Origin: Pseudomonas syringae CC1557
GTDB lineage: Bacteria > Pseudomonadota > Gammaproteobacteria > Pseudomonadales > Pseudomonadaceae
Direction: 5' to 3'
NCBI RefSeq assembly: GCF_000452705.1
Contig: NZ_CP007015.1
Location: forward strand, 1-53,629
DNA: 53,629 nt
Positions 33,198 through 41,230 of this stretch are shown piece by piece; the stretch's first letter is position 1, and each line of letters opens with the position of its first letter. The position numbers were made by a program, and so were the translations under genes. Below the pieces are notes generated by a model, which was given only the letters and a program-made list of their open reading frames with translations, had not been told where the DNA came from and did no database searches.

Positions 33198-34507
33198 GCC
33201 ACGACAATGCGCTCAGCCTTTCCCTCGCGACCTCACTCATGGCCAACGCCGATCCGCTGGCCAGCAGCACTCACCTTCCGCCAGCGCGGTTTTTCGAAGA
33301 CGGCACCGCGCTCAATCGGTTATTGCTGGAAGCGCCGTACATGGCGCGATGCAGCGATGACAAAACCGCGACCCGCGTTCGCCCTCGTGAGTACGCGCTT
33401 CGTTATCCCTATATGCAGGTCAATCGCCCCGGCATGGTGTCCTGGCTGGTGTTCGACCTGGACCACGCCAACGCCCTGGCCTGGGACGATGCCGGGTTGC
33501 CCGCGCCGAACCTGATGGTGCGTAACCGAAAAAGCGGCCATTCCCAATTGTTCTATGCCGTGCCGTCCGTGTGCACCACCGAGAACGCACGAGCCAAGCC
33601 GATTCAGTACATGAAAGCGATCTATGCCGCGTTTGCCGCTCGCCTCGACGCGGACGTGGACTACCACGGTGGCCCTGTGGCCAAAACACCTGGTCACCCC
33701 TGGTGGGAGACGACTGAATTCCACAGCCACGTCTATGAACTGGGCGAACTGGCGAGCGCGGTAGAGCTGACCGTCAAGCCATGGGCCACTGGTCCCAAGC
33801 TTGACCAGGTCAGCCATTCGCGGCACTGCATCCTGTTCGAGCAGCTGCGTTATTTTGCGTACAGCATCGTCAATCGCGAGCGCGAGCTGGGGTCGTTTGA
33901 GTCTTTCATGCGCTCGCTCGATGCGTATGCCTACAACCACAATAGCTTTCTAAAGCAGGGGTTTTCGGAAAACCTGCCCCTGTCGTCGATACGCGCTACG
34001 GTCAAATCCGTAGGCCGCTGGACGTGGGATCGCTACACCGGTGATCGCCGTTGCCACCGAGGGGCCATGCAGCTCGATGGCAGCTTGTCGCTCACGGAAC
34101 GGCAGAGCCTGGCGGCCAAGCGCACTAATGAGCTGCGGCACAAAGCCACAGAATCTAAGATCCGCGCCGCGTGCAGGCAGCTTCAGGACCAGGGCAAAGC
34201 GTTGGTGCGTTCTGCCATTGCCACGCTCGCCGGCGTTTCGGTGAGAACGGTGGCCAGCTACACGCACATCCTTACCGAAGTTTTGCAACCGGCCACTGTG
34301 AGCGTTCTCAGGGCCAGCCGTAAGGCTGTGCCCGTACCACTTCGGCAAGATCGTTCACCCGCTACCCCACCCGTTCAGGCCCTCGTTGGCCAGCCTGCTG
34401 ATGGCCGCGCCTCGGGTGTGCAATCCGGTGTACATCAGATATCTGCGGTCACGAAGGGGCCGCAAGTCGGAGAGCCCTTAAAAAAAGAACATGAGGATGG
34501 TTCATGA
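33194..34507 (+). CDS. repA: Replication initiator RepA, pPT23A type
   Basis: A 437-residue protein, the length known for RepA of the pPT23A plasmid family of P. syringae, related to ColE2-type Rep. The N-terminal two thirds has the replicase/primase-like region (VSWLVFDLDHANALAW, then HPWWETTEFHSHVYEL). A helix-turn-helix follows near residues 330-365 (SAIATLAGVSVRTVASYTHI), then a Pro-rich tail. It starts the plasmid's replication, presumably by priming at an origin close to its gene. The origin itself is not pinpointed. Confidence 0.9.
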   Translation: MSHDNALSLSLATSLMANADPLASSTHLPPARFFEDGTALNRLLLEAPYMARCSDDKTATRVRPREYALRYPYMQVNRPGMVSWLVFDLDHANALAWDDAGLPAPNLMVRNRKSGHSQLFYAVPSVCTTENARAKPIQYMKAIYAAFAARLDADVDYHGGPVAKTPGHPWWETTEFHSHVYELGELASAVELTVKPWATGPKLDQVSHSRHCILFEQLRYFAYSIVNRERELGSFESFMRSLDAYAYNHNSFLKQGFSENLPLSSIRATVKSVGRWTWDRYTGDRRCHRGAMQLDGSLSLTERQSLAAKRTNELRHKATESKIRAACRQLQDQGKALVRSAIATLAGVSVRTVASYTHILTEVLQPATVSVLRASRKAVPVPLRQDRSPATPPVQALVGQPADGRASGVQSGVHQISAVTKGPQVGEPLKKEHEDGS

Positions 34508-34596
34508 TGGGGAGTGCGCGTATGAATTCAGTGCGTGCAGCTATTGCTTTCCGTGCTGCTGGTCGGCTTGAGTTGACGTGTTGAGGCTGTGAGTCG

Positions 34597-34620
34597 TTAA
34601 CTGTACGTCCATACAGTTAA
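34597..34620. promoter_or_regulatory. LexA (SOS) box upstream of rulAB
   Basis: CTGT, eight bases, ACAG at 34601-34616, the consensus LexA half-site spacing, extended to TTAACTGTA and TACAGTTAA arms. It stands 26 bases before the rulA start, so the pair should be induced by DNA damage. Confidence 0.88.
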
Positions 34621-34645
34621 CTCTGTTCCCAGCCAGGTTCGCTTC

Positions 34646-35071
34646 ATGAACGTCAAAATACTCGGTCGGTTGTGCGGGTCCGGAAAGGTCATACCCTTCT
34701 ACACTTTCAAAATCCCTGCCGGTTTTCCTAATCCTGCTGCGGACCACATCGAGCAGGACTTTTCATTCGACCGGTTGATGGATTTACGTGCGCCTCACAT
34801 CTATGTGGCCAAGATCGATGGCGACAGCATGGAGGGTGCAAAGATTTTTCATGACAGCCTCGTTGTCGTGGATCGATCCAGAAAACCGTCCAGTGGAAGC
34901 ATTGTCATTGCTGCCGTGAACAACGAGCCGCTGTGCAAAATCCTCATCCTGCAGGGTGACCATGTCGTGCTGAAGTCAGCCAACCCCGCCTATCCGCCTC
35001 GGCATATCCTGGAAGGCGAAGAACTGTCGATATGGGGCGTGGTGAGACATGGCGTCACGAGCTTTGAGTAA
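34646..35071 (+). CDS. rulA: RulA, UmuD-like protein
   Basis: A 141-residue S24-family protein that self-cleaves and then activates the error-prone polymerase. The Ala-Gly-Phe cleavage region is near residues 26-28 (KIPAGFPNPAADH), the catalytic Ser is in GDSMEGA (about residue 61) and the catalytic Lys in NNEPLCKIL (about residue 97). RulAB gives UV tolerance and is characteristic of pPT23A-family plasmids. It overlaps rulB by 23 bases. Confidence 0.92.
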   Translation: MNVKILGRLCGSGKVIPFYTFKIPAGFPNPAADHIEQDFSFDRLMDLRAPHIYVAKIDGDSMEGAKIFHDSLVVVDRSRKPSSGSIVIAAVNNEPLCKILILQGDHVVLKSANPAYPPRHILEGEELSIWGVVRHGVTSFE

Positions 35072-36347
35072 CAAGCCAACGCCGGTGTTTGGCCTGGTCG
35101 ATTGCAACTCGTTTTATGCCAGCTGTGAGCGGGTGTTTCGACCGGACCTGGCCAAGGTTCCCATAGTGGTTCTTAGCTCAAATGATGGTTGTGTCATTGC
35201 CCGCAGCTACGATGCAAAACCGTATGTGAAAATGGGTGCGCCTTATTTTCAGATCAAGGACTTACTGCGTCAGCACGGCATCCAGGCGTTCAGTAGTAAT
35301 TTTGGGCTCTATGGCGACCTGAGTCAGCGCGTGATGGCCATCATAGAATCCATGGTACCTGCCGTTGAGGTTTACAGCATTGATGAGGCGTTCGCAGACC
35401 TGACCGGTATGCCTGGCAATTTGACCGAGTTAGGAAGATCGATTCGATCCAAGGTCTACCGTTGTACCGGCATTCCGGTGGGTGTGGGGATTGCACCGAC
35501 CAAGACCCTTGCAAAGTTGGCCAACCACACAGCTAAGCGTATCCAGGCGCATACCGGCGGGGTCGTGGACATTTGCGACCCTGTAAAACGCGATTGGGTG
35601 TTGCGCAATACCTCTGTCGGTGAGGTCTGGGGCATCGGTCGAAAAATGAAAGCGCACCTAGAGGGCATGCAGATCCTGTCGGCCAAGGACCTCGCTATGG
35701 CAGATCCCTGGATGCTGCGCAAAACGTTCAGCGTTGTGATCGAGAAAACTGCACGCGAGCTTGCGGGTACCGCGTGCCTGGAGCTGGACGAAGTCGAACC
35801 CCCACGCCAGGAGATTTGTTGCAGCAGAATGTTCGGCAAGCGATTGACCGAGCTGGGGCCGATCAAGGAGGCGGTGGCCACCTACATGATGCGTGCGTCT
35901 GAAAAACTACGCGCCCAGGGCTCCGTGTGTAAAAAGATCAGGGTGAGTATCCGCACTGGCATGTTCAATCTTGACGAGGCCAAGTATGCGAATGGGGCAC
36001 TGGTCCAGCTGCCCTACCCCACCAACGATGTGAGGGTGATGACCCAATACGCGACGGAGGCTGTTTCGCGGATATTTCGACCAGGCTTTAGGTACAGCAA
36101 AGCAGAAGTGCTTCTGATGGATATCTGCCAACCAGGTGAATTTACCGATGACCTTTTCATGACCAATCAGCCGGCGAGTTCGGATCGACTGATGGCTGCT
36201 TTGGATTCAATCAACGGCAAGTGGGGACGTGGAACGCTGCGTACAGGATCAGTACCGGTTACTCCGGATTGGGGCATGCGGCGTGAGCAGATGAGCCAGA
36301 GTTACACGACGCGCCTCGATCAGTTGTGGGTCGTAAAAGCTAAGTGA
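35049..36347 (+). CDS. rulB: RulB, UmuC-like translesion polymerase
   Basis: A 432-residue Y-family DNA polymerase. FGLVDCNSFYASCERVFRPD at the N-terminus and YSIDEAF hold the catalytic acidic residues. GVGIAPTKTLAKLANHTAK is the conserved finger region. WGIGRKMKAHLEGM is the helix-hairpin-helix. The gene is intact; in many relatives rulB is an insertion site for integron-like elements. Confidence 0.94.
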   Translation: MASRALSNKPTPVFGLVDCNSFYASCERVFRPDLAKVPIVVLSSNDGCVIARSYDAKPYVKMGAPYFQIKDLLRQHGIQAFSSNFGLYGDLSQRVMAIIESMVPAVEVYSIDEAFADLTGMPGNLTELGRSIRSKVYRCTGIPVGVGIAPTKTLAKLANHTAKRIQAHTGGVVDICDPVKRDWVLRNTSVGEVWGIGRKMKAHLEGMQILSAKDLAMADPWMLRKTFSVVIEKTARELAGTACLELDEVEPPRQEICCSRMFGKRLTELGPIKEAVATYMMRASEKLRAQGSVCKKIRVSIRTGMFNLDEAKYANGALVQLPYPTNDVRVMTQYATEAVSRIFRPGFRYSKAEVLLMDICQPGEFTDDLFMTNQPASSDRLMAALDSINGKWGRGTLRTGSVPVTPDWGMRREQMSQSYTTRLDQLWVVKAK

Positions 36348-36421
36348 CCAAGTCAACAAGGTTGCTCCGTAGATACGGTATGCCATACGCTCGTTGACGT
36401 AGACACGAAAAGGAAACTCAC

Positions 36422-36691
36422 ATGACTTATACGCAAATTACGCCTACTCACGATTGGTTTTTTCGGCACGACGGCGTTAGACCGAACGATCCTCCGATTC
36501 TCTATCAAGTGGCAGCTTGGGCTCTAAAATCTCCTGATGCAAAAGGCCAAACCGCAGTTGTGGGGCTGATAGCTGCGATTTTTCCTGGGGAAGGTGGTCG
36601 AAAGCTACATGAGCCTCCACCGGTCGAAGGCTATTACATACACCGTGAACAACTGACTGAGGTTGAACTCGAGTGTTTGAAAAAGCGCTAG
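36422..36691 (+). CDS. Hypothetical protein, 89 residues
   Basis: A soluble, Pro-rich small protein with AAGGA upstream of its ATG. No signal peptide, membrane helix or recognised motif. It lies alone between rulB and a strong terminator. Confidence 0.6.
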   Translation: MTYTQITPTHDWFFRHDGVRPNDPPILYQVAAWALKSPDAKGQTAVVGLIAAIFPGEGGRKLHEPPPVEGYYIHREQLTEVELECLKKR

Positions 36692-36712
36692 GCTTCGCCA
36701 TGTGATCAAAAG

Positions 36713-36749
36713 GCCCCCTCGCTTGCACAGAGCGAAGGGGGCTTTTTTT
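36713..36749 (+). terminator. Intrinsic terminator
   Basis: GCCCCCTCGCT, short loop, AGCGAAGGGGGC and a seven-T tract. The stem has one unpaired A. It ends the small gene at 36422. Confidence 0.85.
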
Positions 36750-36806
36750 ATGCCCGCTGGAAAAGTGAACCTAATGTTGTGCATTACCAGGCTAAGACCT
36801 GCTGTT

Positions 36807-36834
36807 TTATTAATTACCAAATATTAATTAATAA
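36807..36834. promoter_or_regulatory. AT-rich inverted repeat (operator-like), site 1
   Basis: TTATTAATTA, eight bases, TAATTAATAA: perfect ten-base arms about 100 bases upstream of the gene at 36941. The half-site is shared with sites at 37273, 38330, 38351 and 39322. Confidence 0.6.
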
Positions 36835-36940
36835 CTACCTTGCATTTAGGCCCATATGGGCCTAATATGACCTTGTTGGTGGCACGCAGAGAGCCACTCG
36901 AACCTGAGGGGGCTAGTCGTTGCCACCTACGAGGAACGAG

Positions 36941-37228
36941 ATGAGACTTTCAGATGTAGCGACTATCCGGACGAATTTTCCAGAGGCTCATTTTTGGATA
37001 ATTCGCCGGGGTTCAGCAGAACGATGCGGCGCACCAGGGCGAGTGTTCAATCCTGAACACATAGGTGTCCTGGTGAACCGAACAGACATCGTTTTACCTG
37101 ACTACCTTTTCTACGCGTTGATGCATGTGCATCAGCAAGGCTACTGGGAAAGGTTGGCAACAGGGACGCTGAACCTGGTCAACATCCGTGTTTCAGACGT
37201 TCAGCGTATCGAACTGTCACCACGGTGA
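36941..37228 (+). CDS. HsdS-like fragment (type I restriction specificity-like)
   Basis: A 95-residue protein from the ATG at 36941 (GAGG upstream). Its C-terminal half (LPDYLFYALMHV, then ERLATGTLNLVNIRVSDVQR) follows the end-of-target-recognition-domain pattern of HsdS. The N-terminus MRLSDVATIRTNF matches the usual HsdS domain start. A normal HsdS has two such domains and about 400 residues, so this is a single small domain. No hsdM or hsdR is present. It may be a domesticated DNA-binding module. Confidence 0.55.
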   Translation: MRLSDVATIRTNFPEAHFWIIRRGSAERCGAPGRVFNPEHIGVLVNRTDIVLPDYLFYALMHVHQQGYWERLATGTLNLVNIRVSDVQRIELSPR

Positions 37229-37272
37229 AGAAGGGGCCGCAAGGCCCCAGTCTTTACGTTCCTCAGTGTGTT

Positions 37273-37293
37273 TTATTAATTGGCAATTAATAA
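37273..37293. promoter_or_regulatory. AT-rich inverted repeat, site 2
   Basis: TTATTAATT, GGC, AATTAATAA: perfect nine-base arms immediately upstream of the gene at 37316, with a further GAATTAAT half-site at about 37305. A member of the shared motif set. Confidence 0.65.
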
Positions 37294-37315
37294 TTATGAT
37301 TTATGAATTAATGGG

Positions 37316-37732
37316 ATGACAATGAAGATTGAGCTACCTGGTATCCCTGAACAGCAGAGATTGATTTTCGAGATGGCTACTCGCGAGGCGATAAAGCAGC
37401 TCGAAGCAAACCTGCACGCACCTAGCATTCCTGGTCCGAAGGATCTGGACGAGGCTTTGTTTCCGCGTACTCACCTGTTGCGTAAGCATGAAGGATGGGA
37501 AGCACCTCACGCAGAAATAGTCAGGTCCTATTTCCGGCACTTCCAGGACCATTTCGACGCGTATGCGACGGATAAAAAGCTGGCGGGATTACTTCGCATC
37601 GCATCAGACAGACGGATTAGGAAGTTCAAGGAGGGGAGCCAAGACGTGCCTTACGAGATCTGGCGAAATTTTCTAATCCTTACAGGTCGAGTGCCACAGG
37701 ATATCGTGCCGATTCTGGCATTCATGGGCTAA
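37316..37732 (+). CDS. Hypothetical protein with HsdS-like N-terminus
   Basis: A 138-residue protein. The first residues (KIELPGIPEQQRLI) match the proline-Glu-Gln motif that in HsdS follows the segment ending the preceding gene. The rest (GWEAPHAEIVRSYFRHFQDH, then RRIRKFKEGSQDVPYEIWRN) is not recognised; it looks like a small helical DNA-binding or regulatory domain. No strong ribosome site is seen before the ATG. Confidence 0.55.
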   Translation: MTMKIELPGIPEQQRLIFEMATREAIKQLEANLHAPSIPGPKDLDEALFPRTHLLRKHEGWEAPHAEIVRSYFRHFQDHFDAYATDKKLAGLLRIASDRRIRKFKEGSQDVPYEIWRNFLILTGRVPQDIVPILAFMG

Positions 37733-37815
37733 TAGAAGGAGAAGGTAGTTAAAGAAGGTGCTGGGGATGGGTGCAACCACCCCCAGCGTGAACACAATCA
37801 ACCTGGTGGAAAATC

Positions 37816-37977
37816 ATGCTCAACATGAAATGTATCACAGCTCGTCCTTTGCTGTTACGTGACCTTGCAGACCCTAAATATCGCTATTGGATAAAACAGT
37901 TTGCCGGTGAGGTTGCAGCACCCTGCGTCGCCGAGTCGCTCATGTCGTTCCTTAGTAAGCATTCCCTAATCACCTGA
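37816..37977 (+). CDS. Small protein, 53 residues
   Basis: ATG at 37816, GGTGG about eight bases upstream, stop TGA at 37975-37977. The translation begins MLNMKCITARPLLLRDLADP and ends SLIT. It is basic and has no membrane segment. Position and ribosome site support it, but no family is recognised. Confidence 0.45.
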   Translation: MLNMKCITARPLLLRDLADPKYRYWIKQFAGEVAAPCVAESLMSFLSKHSLIT

Positions 37978-38069
37978 AAGCTGTTTTTGGCTGCAGCGAA
38001 TGGCCTCTGCGTGTCCGCTCGGATACGCAGGGTGCTGTGCCGTCCAATCGTGGGCTAAGGGAATGGCAT

Positions 38070-38270
38070 ATGACCTCTTATGCGCTTACTGGAGCGGTCA
38101 TCGATGACGAAGGTGTTACTACGATCATCAACGAATTCACCACCAGTGCAGCACGTGCAGCTGAGTGGATCCGCTTCTACACAGGCAACAGTTTTACCGG
38201 CACGTTGATCCTTATAACGACAGACATCGACGGTATCAAAGCCAAGCGACGGGTCGTTTTAGATCGTTGA
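38070..38270 (+). CDS. Small protein, 66 residues
   Basis: The ATG at 38070 is preferred over an upstream frame because AGGGAATGG precedes it. A compact alpha/beta pattern (ALTGAVIDDEGVTTIINEFT, then TLILITTDIDG). No family recognised. It lies between two AT-rich operator-like sites. Confidence 0.5.
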   Translation: MTSYALTGAVIDDEGVTTIINEFTTSAARAAEWIRFYTGNSFTGTLILITTDIDGIKAKRRVVLDR

Positions 38271-38329
38271 GAAGGGGTATGGACCGATCTGCACTGGATC
38301 GGGCTTGACTAGAAGCCCAGCAAAGCTGA

Positions 38330-38370
38330 TTATTAATTGTTATTTGCTAATTATTAATTGCGAATTAATT
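38330..38370. promoter_or_regulatory. AT-rich direct and inverted repeats, site 3
   Basis: TTATTAATTG at 38330-38339 and again at 38351-38360, exactly 21 bases (two helical turns) apart, followed by GAATTAAT at 38362. It lies directly before the AGGAGG and ATG of the second parA, so it is the best operator or centromere candidate of the set. Confidence 0.7.
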
Positions 38371-38382
38371 TAGGAGGCCCCC

Positions 38383-39033
38383 ATGGGCACAATCGTGGTC
38401 GTTGGCGGGAACAAAGGCGGCGTAGGCAAAACTACCACTGCCGTAAACGTATCAACTGGGTTGGCAATGGAAGGCTACGATGTCTGCCTGGTAGATGCGG
38501 ATGCGCAACGCAGCGCCTCGAAATGGTACGCAGAGCGTGAGGCAGCACAACTGGAACCGAAGATCACCCTGATTGAAAAACGCGACAACATCACGATTAC
38601 GCTGCGAACACTGAGCGAGAAATTTGATTATGTGATTGTCGACGTCGCTGGTAGAAACTCGCGTGAATTGATCACCGGAGCAGTAGTGGCCGACATCATC
38701 ATTGCTCCAAACCAATGCAGCCAGCTCGATCTGGACACCCTTGGGGAGCTGCAAGAGCAAGTCTTGCGCTGCAGAGATCTAAACCCAAACCTGCAGGCAT
38801 ATGCCTATCAATCTATGGCTTCCCCAAACCCTGCAGTTCGTATCACTGAGAGGCGCGAATTCCTGGAATTTCTTTCCGAATATCCTGAGATCAAGCCTTT
38901 GGATTCAGTCGGCTTCTATCGGAAAGCATACAAAGACTCCATTCCTTCGGGCATGTCAGTTTTAGAAGGGAAAAACCGTGAAGCAGCCAACGAGATAAAG
39001 AGTCTGTTGAAAGAGGTGTTCCATGGCAGTTAA
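38383..39033 (+). CDS. ParA-family partition ATPase (second pair)
   Basis: A 216-residue deviant-Walker ATPase: [11 protein letters not shown] (Walker A), [13 protein letters not shown] (A' box), VIVDVAGR (Walker B). It is the short type Ib form with an AGGAGG site. Same length as the first ParA but clearly different in sequence. It overlaps the downstream RHH gene by 11 bases. Confidence 0.9.
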
Positions 39034-39310
39034 AAAGGCGAGTGAGACTGCAAATAGGAGGGGGCAGATCAGCGAGGAAGCATCTGAACGTCTGGCCCGA
39101 GAGCTTGCTGACAAGCCTTATGACTCCACCCCGTTGGCAAAGGCACCGGATAAGCGGAAGCCAGTTCCCGTATCGATCAGCTTGCCCCCAGGCATACTGG
39201 AAAAAATTGAGGACGATGTGCGTGAAAACAAGCGCTCCGGGAAAGCACACAGGACGGTCAGCGCTATTGTCAGGCATGCGTTGGAAGCTCAAGGGTACAA
39301 GCTGGATTAA
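39023..39310 (+). CDS. Ribbon-helix-helix partner of the second ParA
   Basis: A 95-residue protein: flexible basic N-terminus, then [20 protein letters not shown] and [14 protein letters not shown], the strand-helix-helix of RHH proteins. It is the likely reader of the TTATTAATTG sites before and after the pair. Confidence 0.78.
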
Positions 39311-39316
39311 CCGAAA

Positions 39317-39353
39317 TTTAGCAATTAATAATTGTTAAATATGAATTGCTAAA
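39317..39353. promoter_or_regulatory. AT-rich inverted repeat, site 4
   Basis: TTTAGCAATT and AATTGCTAAA flank a core that includes CAATTAATAA (39322-39331), the reverse complement of TTATTAATTG. It follows the second partition pair by seven bases. Confidence 0.65.
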
Positions 39354-39414
39354 GATTGCTCGCGCAAGGCCAACCGAGGCGAAAGCCGAGAGGTTTCCGG
39401 GTCTAATACGAAGA

Positions 39415-39437
39415 GGGTGCCAAGGGCGCCCTTTTTT
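39415..39437 (+). terminator. Intrinsic terminator after the second partition pair
   Basis: GGGTGC, short loop, GCGCCC and six T. One G-U pair in the stem. Confidence 0.75.
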
Positions 39438-39541
39438 GCCTTTGCGCATGGTCGCAGTAGGGTGTAACCAGTCGATTAAATGGAACGGCAGGGCAGGGCG
39501 GCGTCTCTCAGTAGGACATCTACATGTTCCAGTGAGGCTCT

Positions 39542-40183
39542 ATGTGCAGCCATTACGAAGCACCGTCACCGCATCTGGTCGCCGAGGCATTCGGAGTAGC
39601 ACCGTTCGAGCAAGGCAGACTTGATTTGTGGCCTGGTTACATAGGCCCATTCCTGCGTAGCCCTGACGGACGTGCCGAAGACGAAGAATCTCCTGCTGCT
39701 ATGGAGGTGCTGACTGGCTCCTTTGGGCTGATCCCGTCTTGGAGCAAGGACAGTAAAATTGGCAGGCGCACGTACAATGCTCGGTCAGAGACAGCTGCAG
39801 AGAAACCGTCGTTCCGGCATGCATGGCGCCACGCGCAACACTGCATTATCCCGGCGGTTGCCATATATGAGCCGGACTGGCGATCGGGCAAGGCAGTTGC
39901 CACGCGTATAGTCCGTGCAGACGGCGAGCTGCTGGGCATTGCGGGCCTATGGGAGCAGTGGCGCGATCCGTCCACCGACCAGCTCCTGCACAGCTACACC
40001 ATGCTGACCGTGAATGCGGATGATCACGACTTCATGAAGGCGTATCACAAGCCCCAGGACGAAAAGCGCATGGTAGTAGTGTTGCCCAAGGGCTCGTATG
40101 CGGACTGGTTGACTGCGCGGCCAGAGCAGAGCATGACGTTTATGAACCAGTACCCGGCAGATCGGCTGATTGTGGACATGTGA
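39542..40183 (+). CDS. SRAP-family DNA-protein crosslink protein (YedK/HMCES-like)
   Basis: A 213-residue protein. Cys2 (MCSHYE) is the residue that covalently traps abasic sites once Met is removed. TYNARSET, then VAIYEPDW and the His in DFMKAYHKP complete the SRAP active site (Asn, Glu, His). It shields abasic sites in single-stranded DNA, fitting a plasmid that enters cells as a single strand and carries SOS-induced rulAB. GAGG lies four bases before the ATG. Confidence 0.9.
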   Translation: MCSHYEAPSPHLVAEAFGVAPFEQGRLDLWPGYIGPFLRSPDGRAEDEESPAAMEVLTGSFGLIPSWSKDSKIGRRTYNARSETAAEKPSFRHAWRHAQHCIIPAVAIYEPDWRSGKAVATRIVRADGELLGIAGLWEQWRDPSTDQLLHSYTMLTVNADDHDFMKAYHKPQDEKRMVVVLPKGSYADWLTARPEQSMTFMNQYPADRLIVDM

Positions 40184-40198
40184 TAGCCTTACTTGGAG

Positions 40199-40240
40199 CC
40201 GGTGACCGACAGGGTGGCGTGTCACGCTGGCTGTCACCGG
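40199..40240. repeat. Imperfect inverted repeat after the SRAP gene
   Basis: CCGGTGAC (40199-40206) and GTCACCGG (40233-40240) are perfect arms; GCGTG/CACGC pairs inside. It has no T tract. The rest of the 321-base gap 40184-40504 shows no convincing gene. Confidence 0.5.
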
Positions 40241-40475
40241 CCACCAAGCCGTAGGCGCGGTAGCATTGGTGGTAAAGGCTGCGCTTGGGGATGTAGTACA
40301 AATGTGCTCCCCCCGCCAAGGTGGCTTCATAGGTTGACACTGGCGTCATCTTTTAGTATGGTTCTTCCATCTGGATATATACGGAGCTTCTGCCCCTTGG
40401 GTCTGAGGTGTTCAGATGCTGCCATTGGTTCCGGCCGTGCCGGTTGATGGGATAAACGCCCTAAAGGCATCCGCG

Positions 40476-40505
40476 AAACCCCCTTAACCGGGGGTTTGCT
40501 TTTTC
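40476..40505 (+). terminator. Intrinsic terminator between convergent genes
   Basis: AAACCCCC, loop TTAACC, GGGGGTTT, then a GC and five T. It stands between the SRAP gene and the convergent gene at 40505 and probably serves both strands. Confidence 0.8.
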
Positions 40506-41140
40506 TACTTCCTGCCTTTTCCCATTCTCAGCGCACTATTCCTTGCTGCTTTGATGGATGTCCCGCGAATTTTATTCAAGAACAGCTTCCACGCTTTGAT
40601 CTTGTCTGCCTTTTTGAAATTAACTGGCTCGTTTTCTGCGTCTTCGTCGCCCCTCACGTAGGCGCTTTCGATAAACAGCTTCAGTGTGTTTTTGCCGTCC
40701 CCTTTGCGTACATTGAAATAGATTTCATACTTCGTGTCGGGCGCATAGCCTGGCATCTCTGTGCCTAATTCCAGTGTCAGAAAGTTCTCTTTGCCTGTGA
40801 AAAAACAGCGACGGTCGGCGAACGACGCAATGATTCCGGGGAGCAGAAAGGACAACTCATGGCGCTCCGAGTGAAATGCCCGCCGGATGTTGCGTGAATC
40901 AATCACTAAGTGCTCATACCCGAGCGCTGAGAAGTCGATTGTCTGTTTTTGCTTAGGGCCGCGGCTCACGCAATGGGAGCTGTATTCAACTGACACCGTT
41001 AGGGTGACAGAGGGATTTCCGGGCGCCGGAGGGATAACCACGACAATTGTCGTATCTTTGAGATGGTCCAGCAGCCAGCAGACGCCATCAATCTCAATGT
41101 GATGAGCTTTCTGGTGGTCCGACCAATACTTTCCTTGCAC
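40505..41140 (-). CDS. Hypothetical protein, 211 residues
   Basis: A 211-residue protein, probably mostly beta (IEIDGVCWLLDHLKDTTIVV, then TLTVSVEYSSHCVS) with a basic C-terminus (KKADKIKAWKLFLNKI, then RMGKGRK). No signal peptide or membrane helix. The segment YEIYFNVRKGDGKNTLKLFI resembles a short conserved patch seen in bacterial hypotheticals, but I cannot name the family. Confidence 0.65.
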   Translation of the reverse strand: MQGKYWSDHQKAHHIEIDGVCWLLDHLKDTTIVVVIPPAPGNPSVTLTVSVEYSSHCVSRGPKQKQTIDFSALGYEHLVIDSRNIRRAFHSERHELSFLLPGIIASFADRRCFFTGKENFLTLELGTEMPGYAPDTKYEIYFNVRKGDGKNTLKLFIESAYVRGDEDAENEPVNFKKADKIKAWKLFLNKIRGTSIKAARNSALRMGKGRK

Positions 41141-41230
41141 TGCAGATTTCCTACTCCGGTTTATGCTGTGCAGAGTATGTTGGTGATAGAGCTTACTTCA
41201 ACCACTTTCCCGCAGGCGTAACAAGCAGGT

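Noticed and set aside
33142..33360. 72-codon GTG frame over the repA start
   Set aside because: No ribosome site, and most of it overlaps repA. The ATG frame 33075-33197 explains the leader better because its stop couples to repA.
40140..40349. 69-codon minus-strand frame beside the SRAP gene
   Set aside because: It overlaps the SRAP 3' end and the inverted repeat at 40199-40240 and has no clear ribosome site. The middle part looks protein-like, so a relic cannot be excluded.
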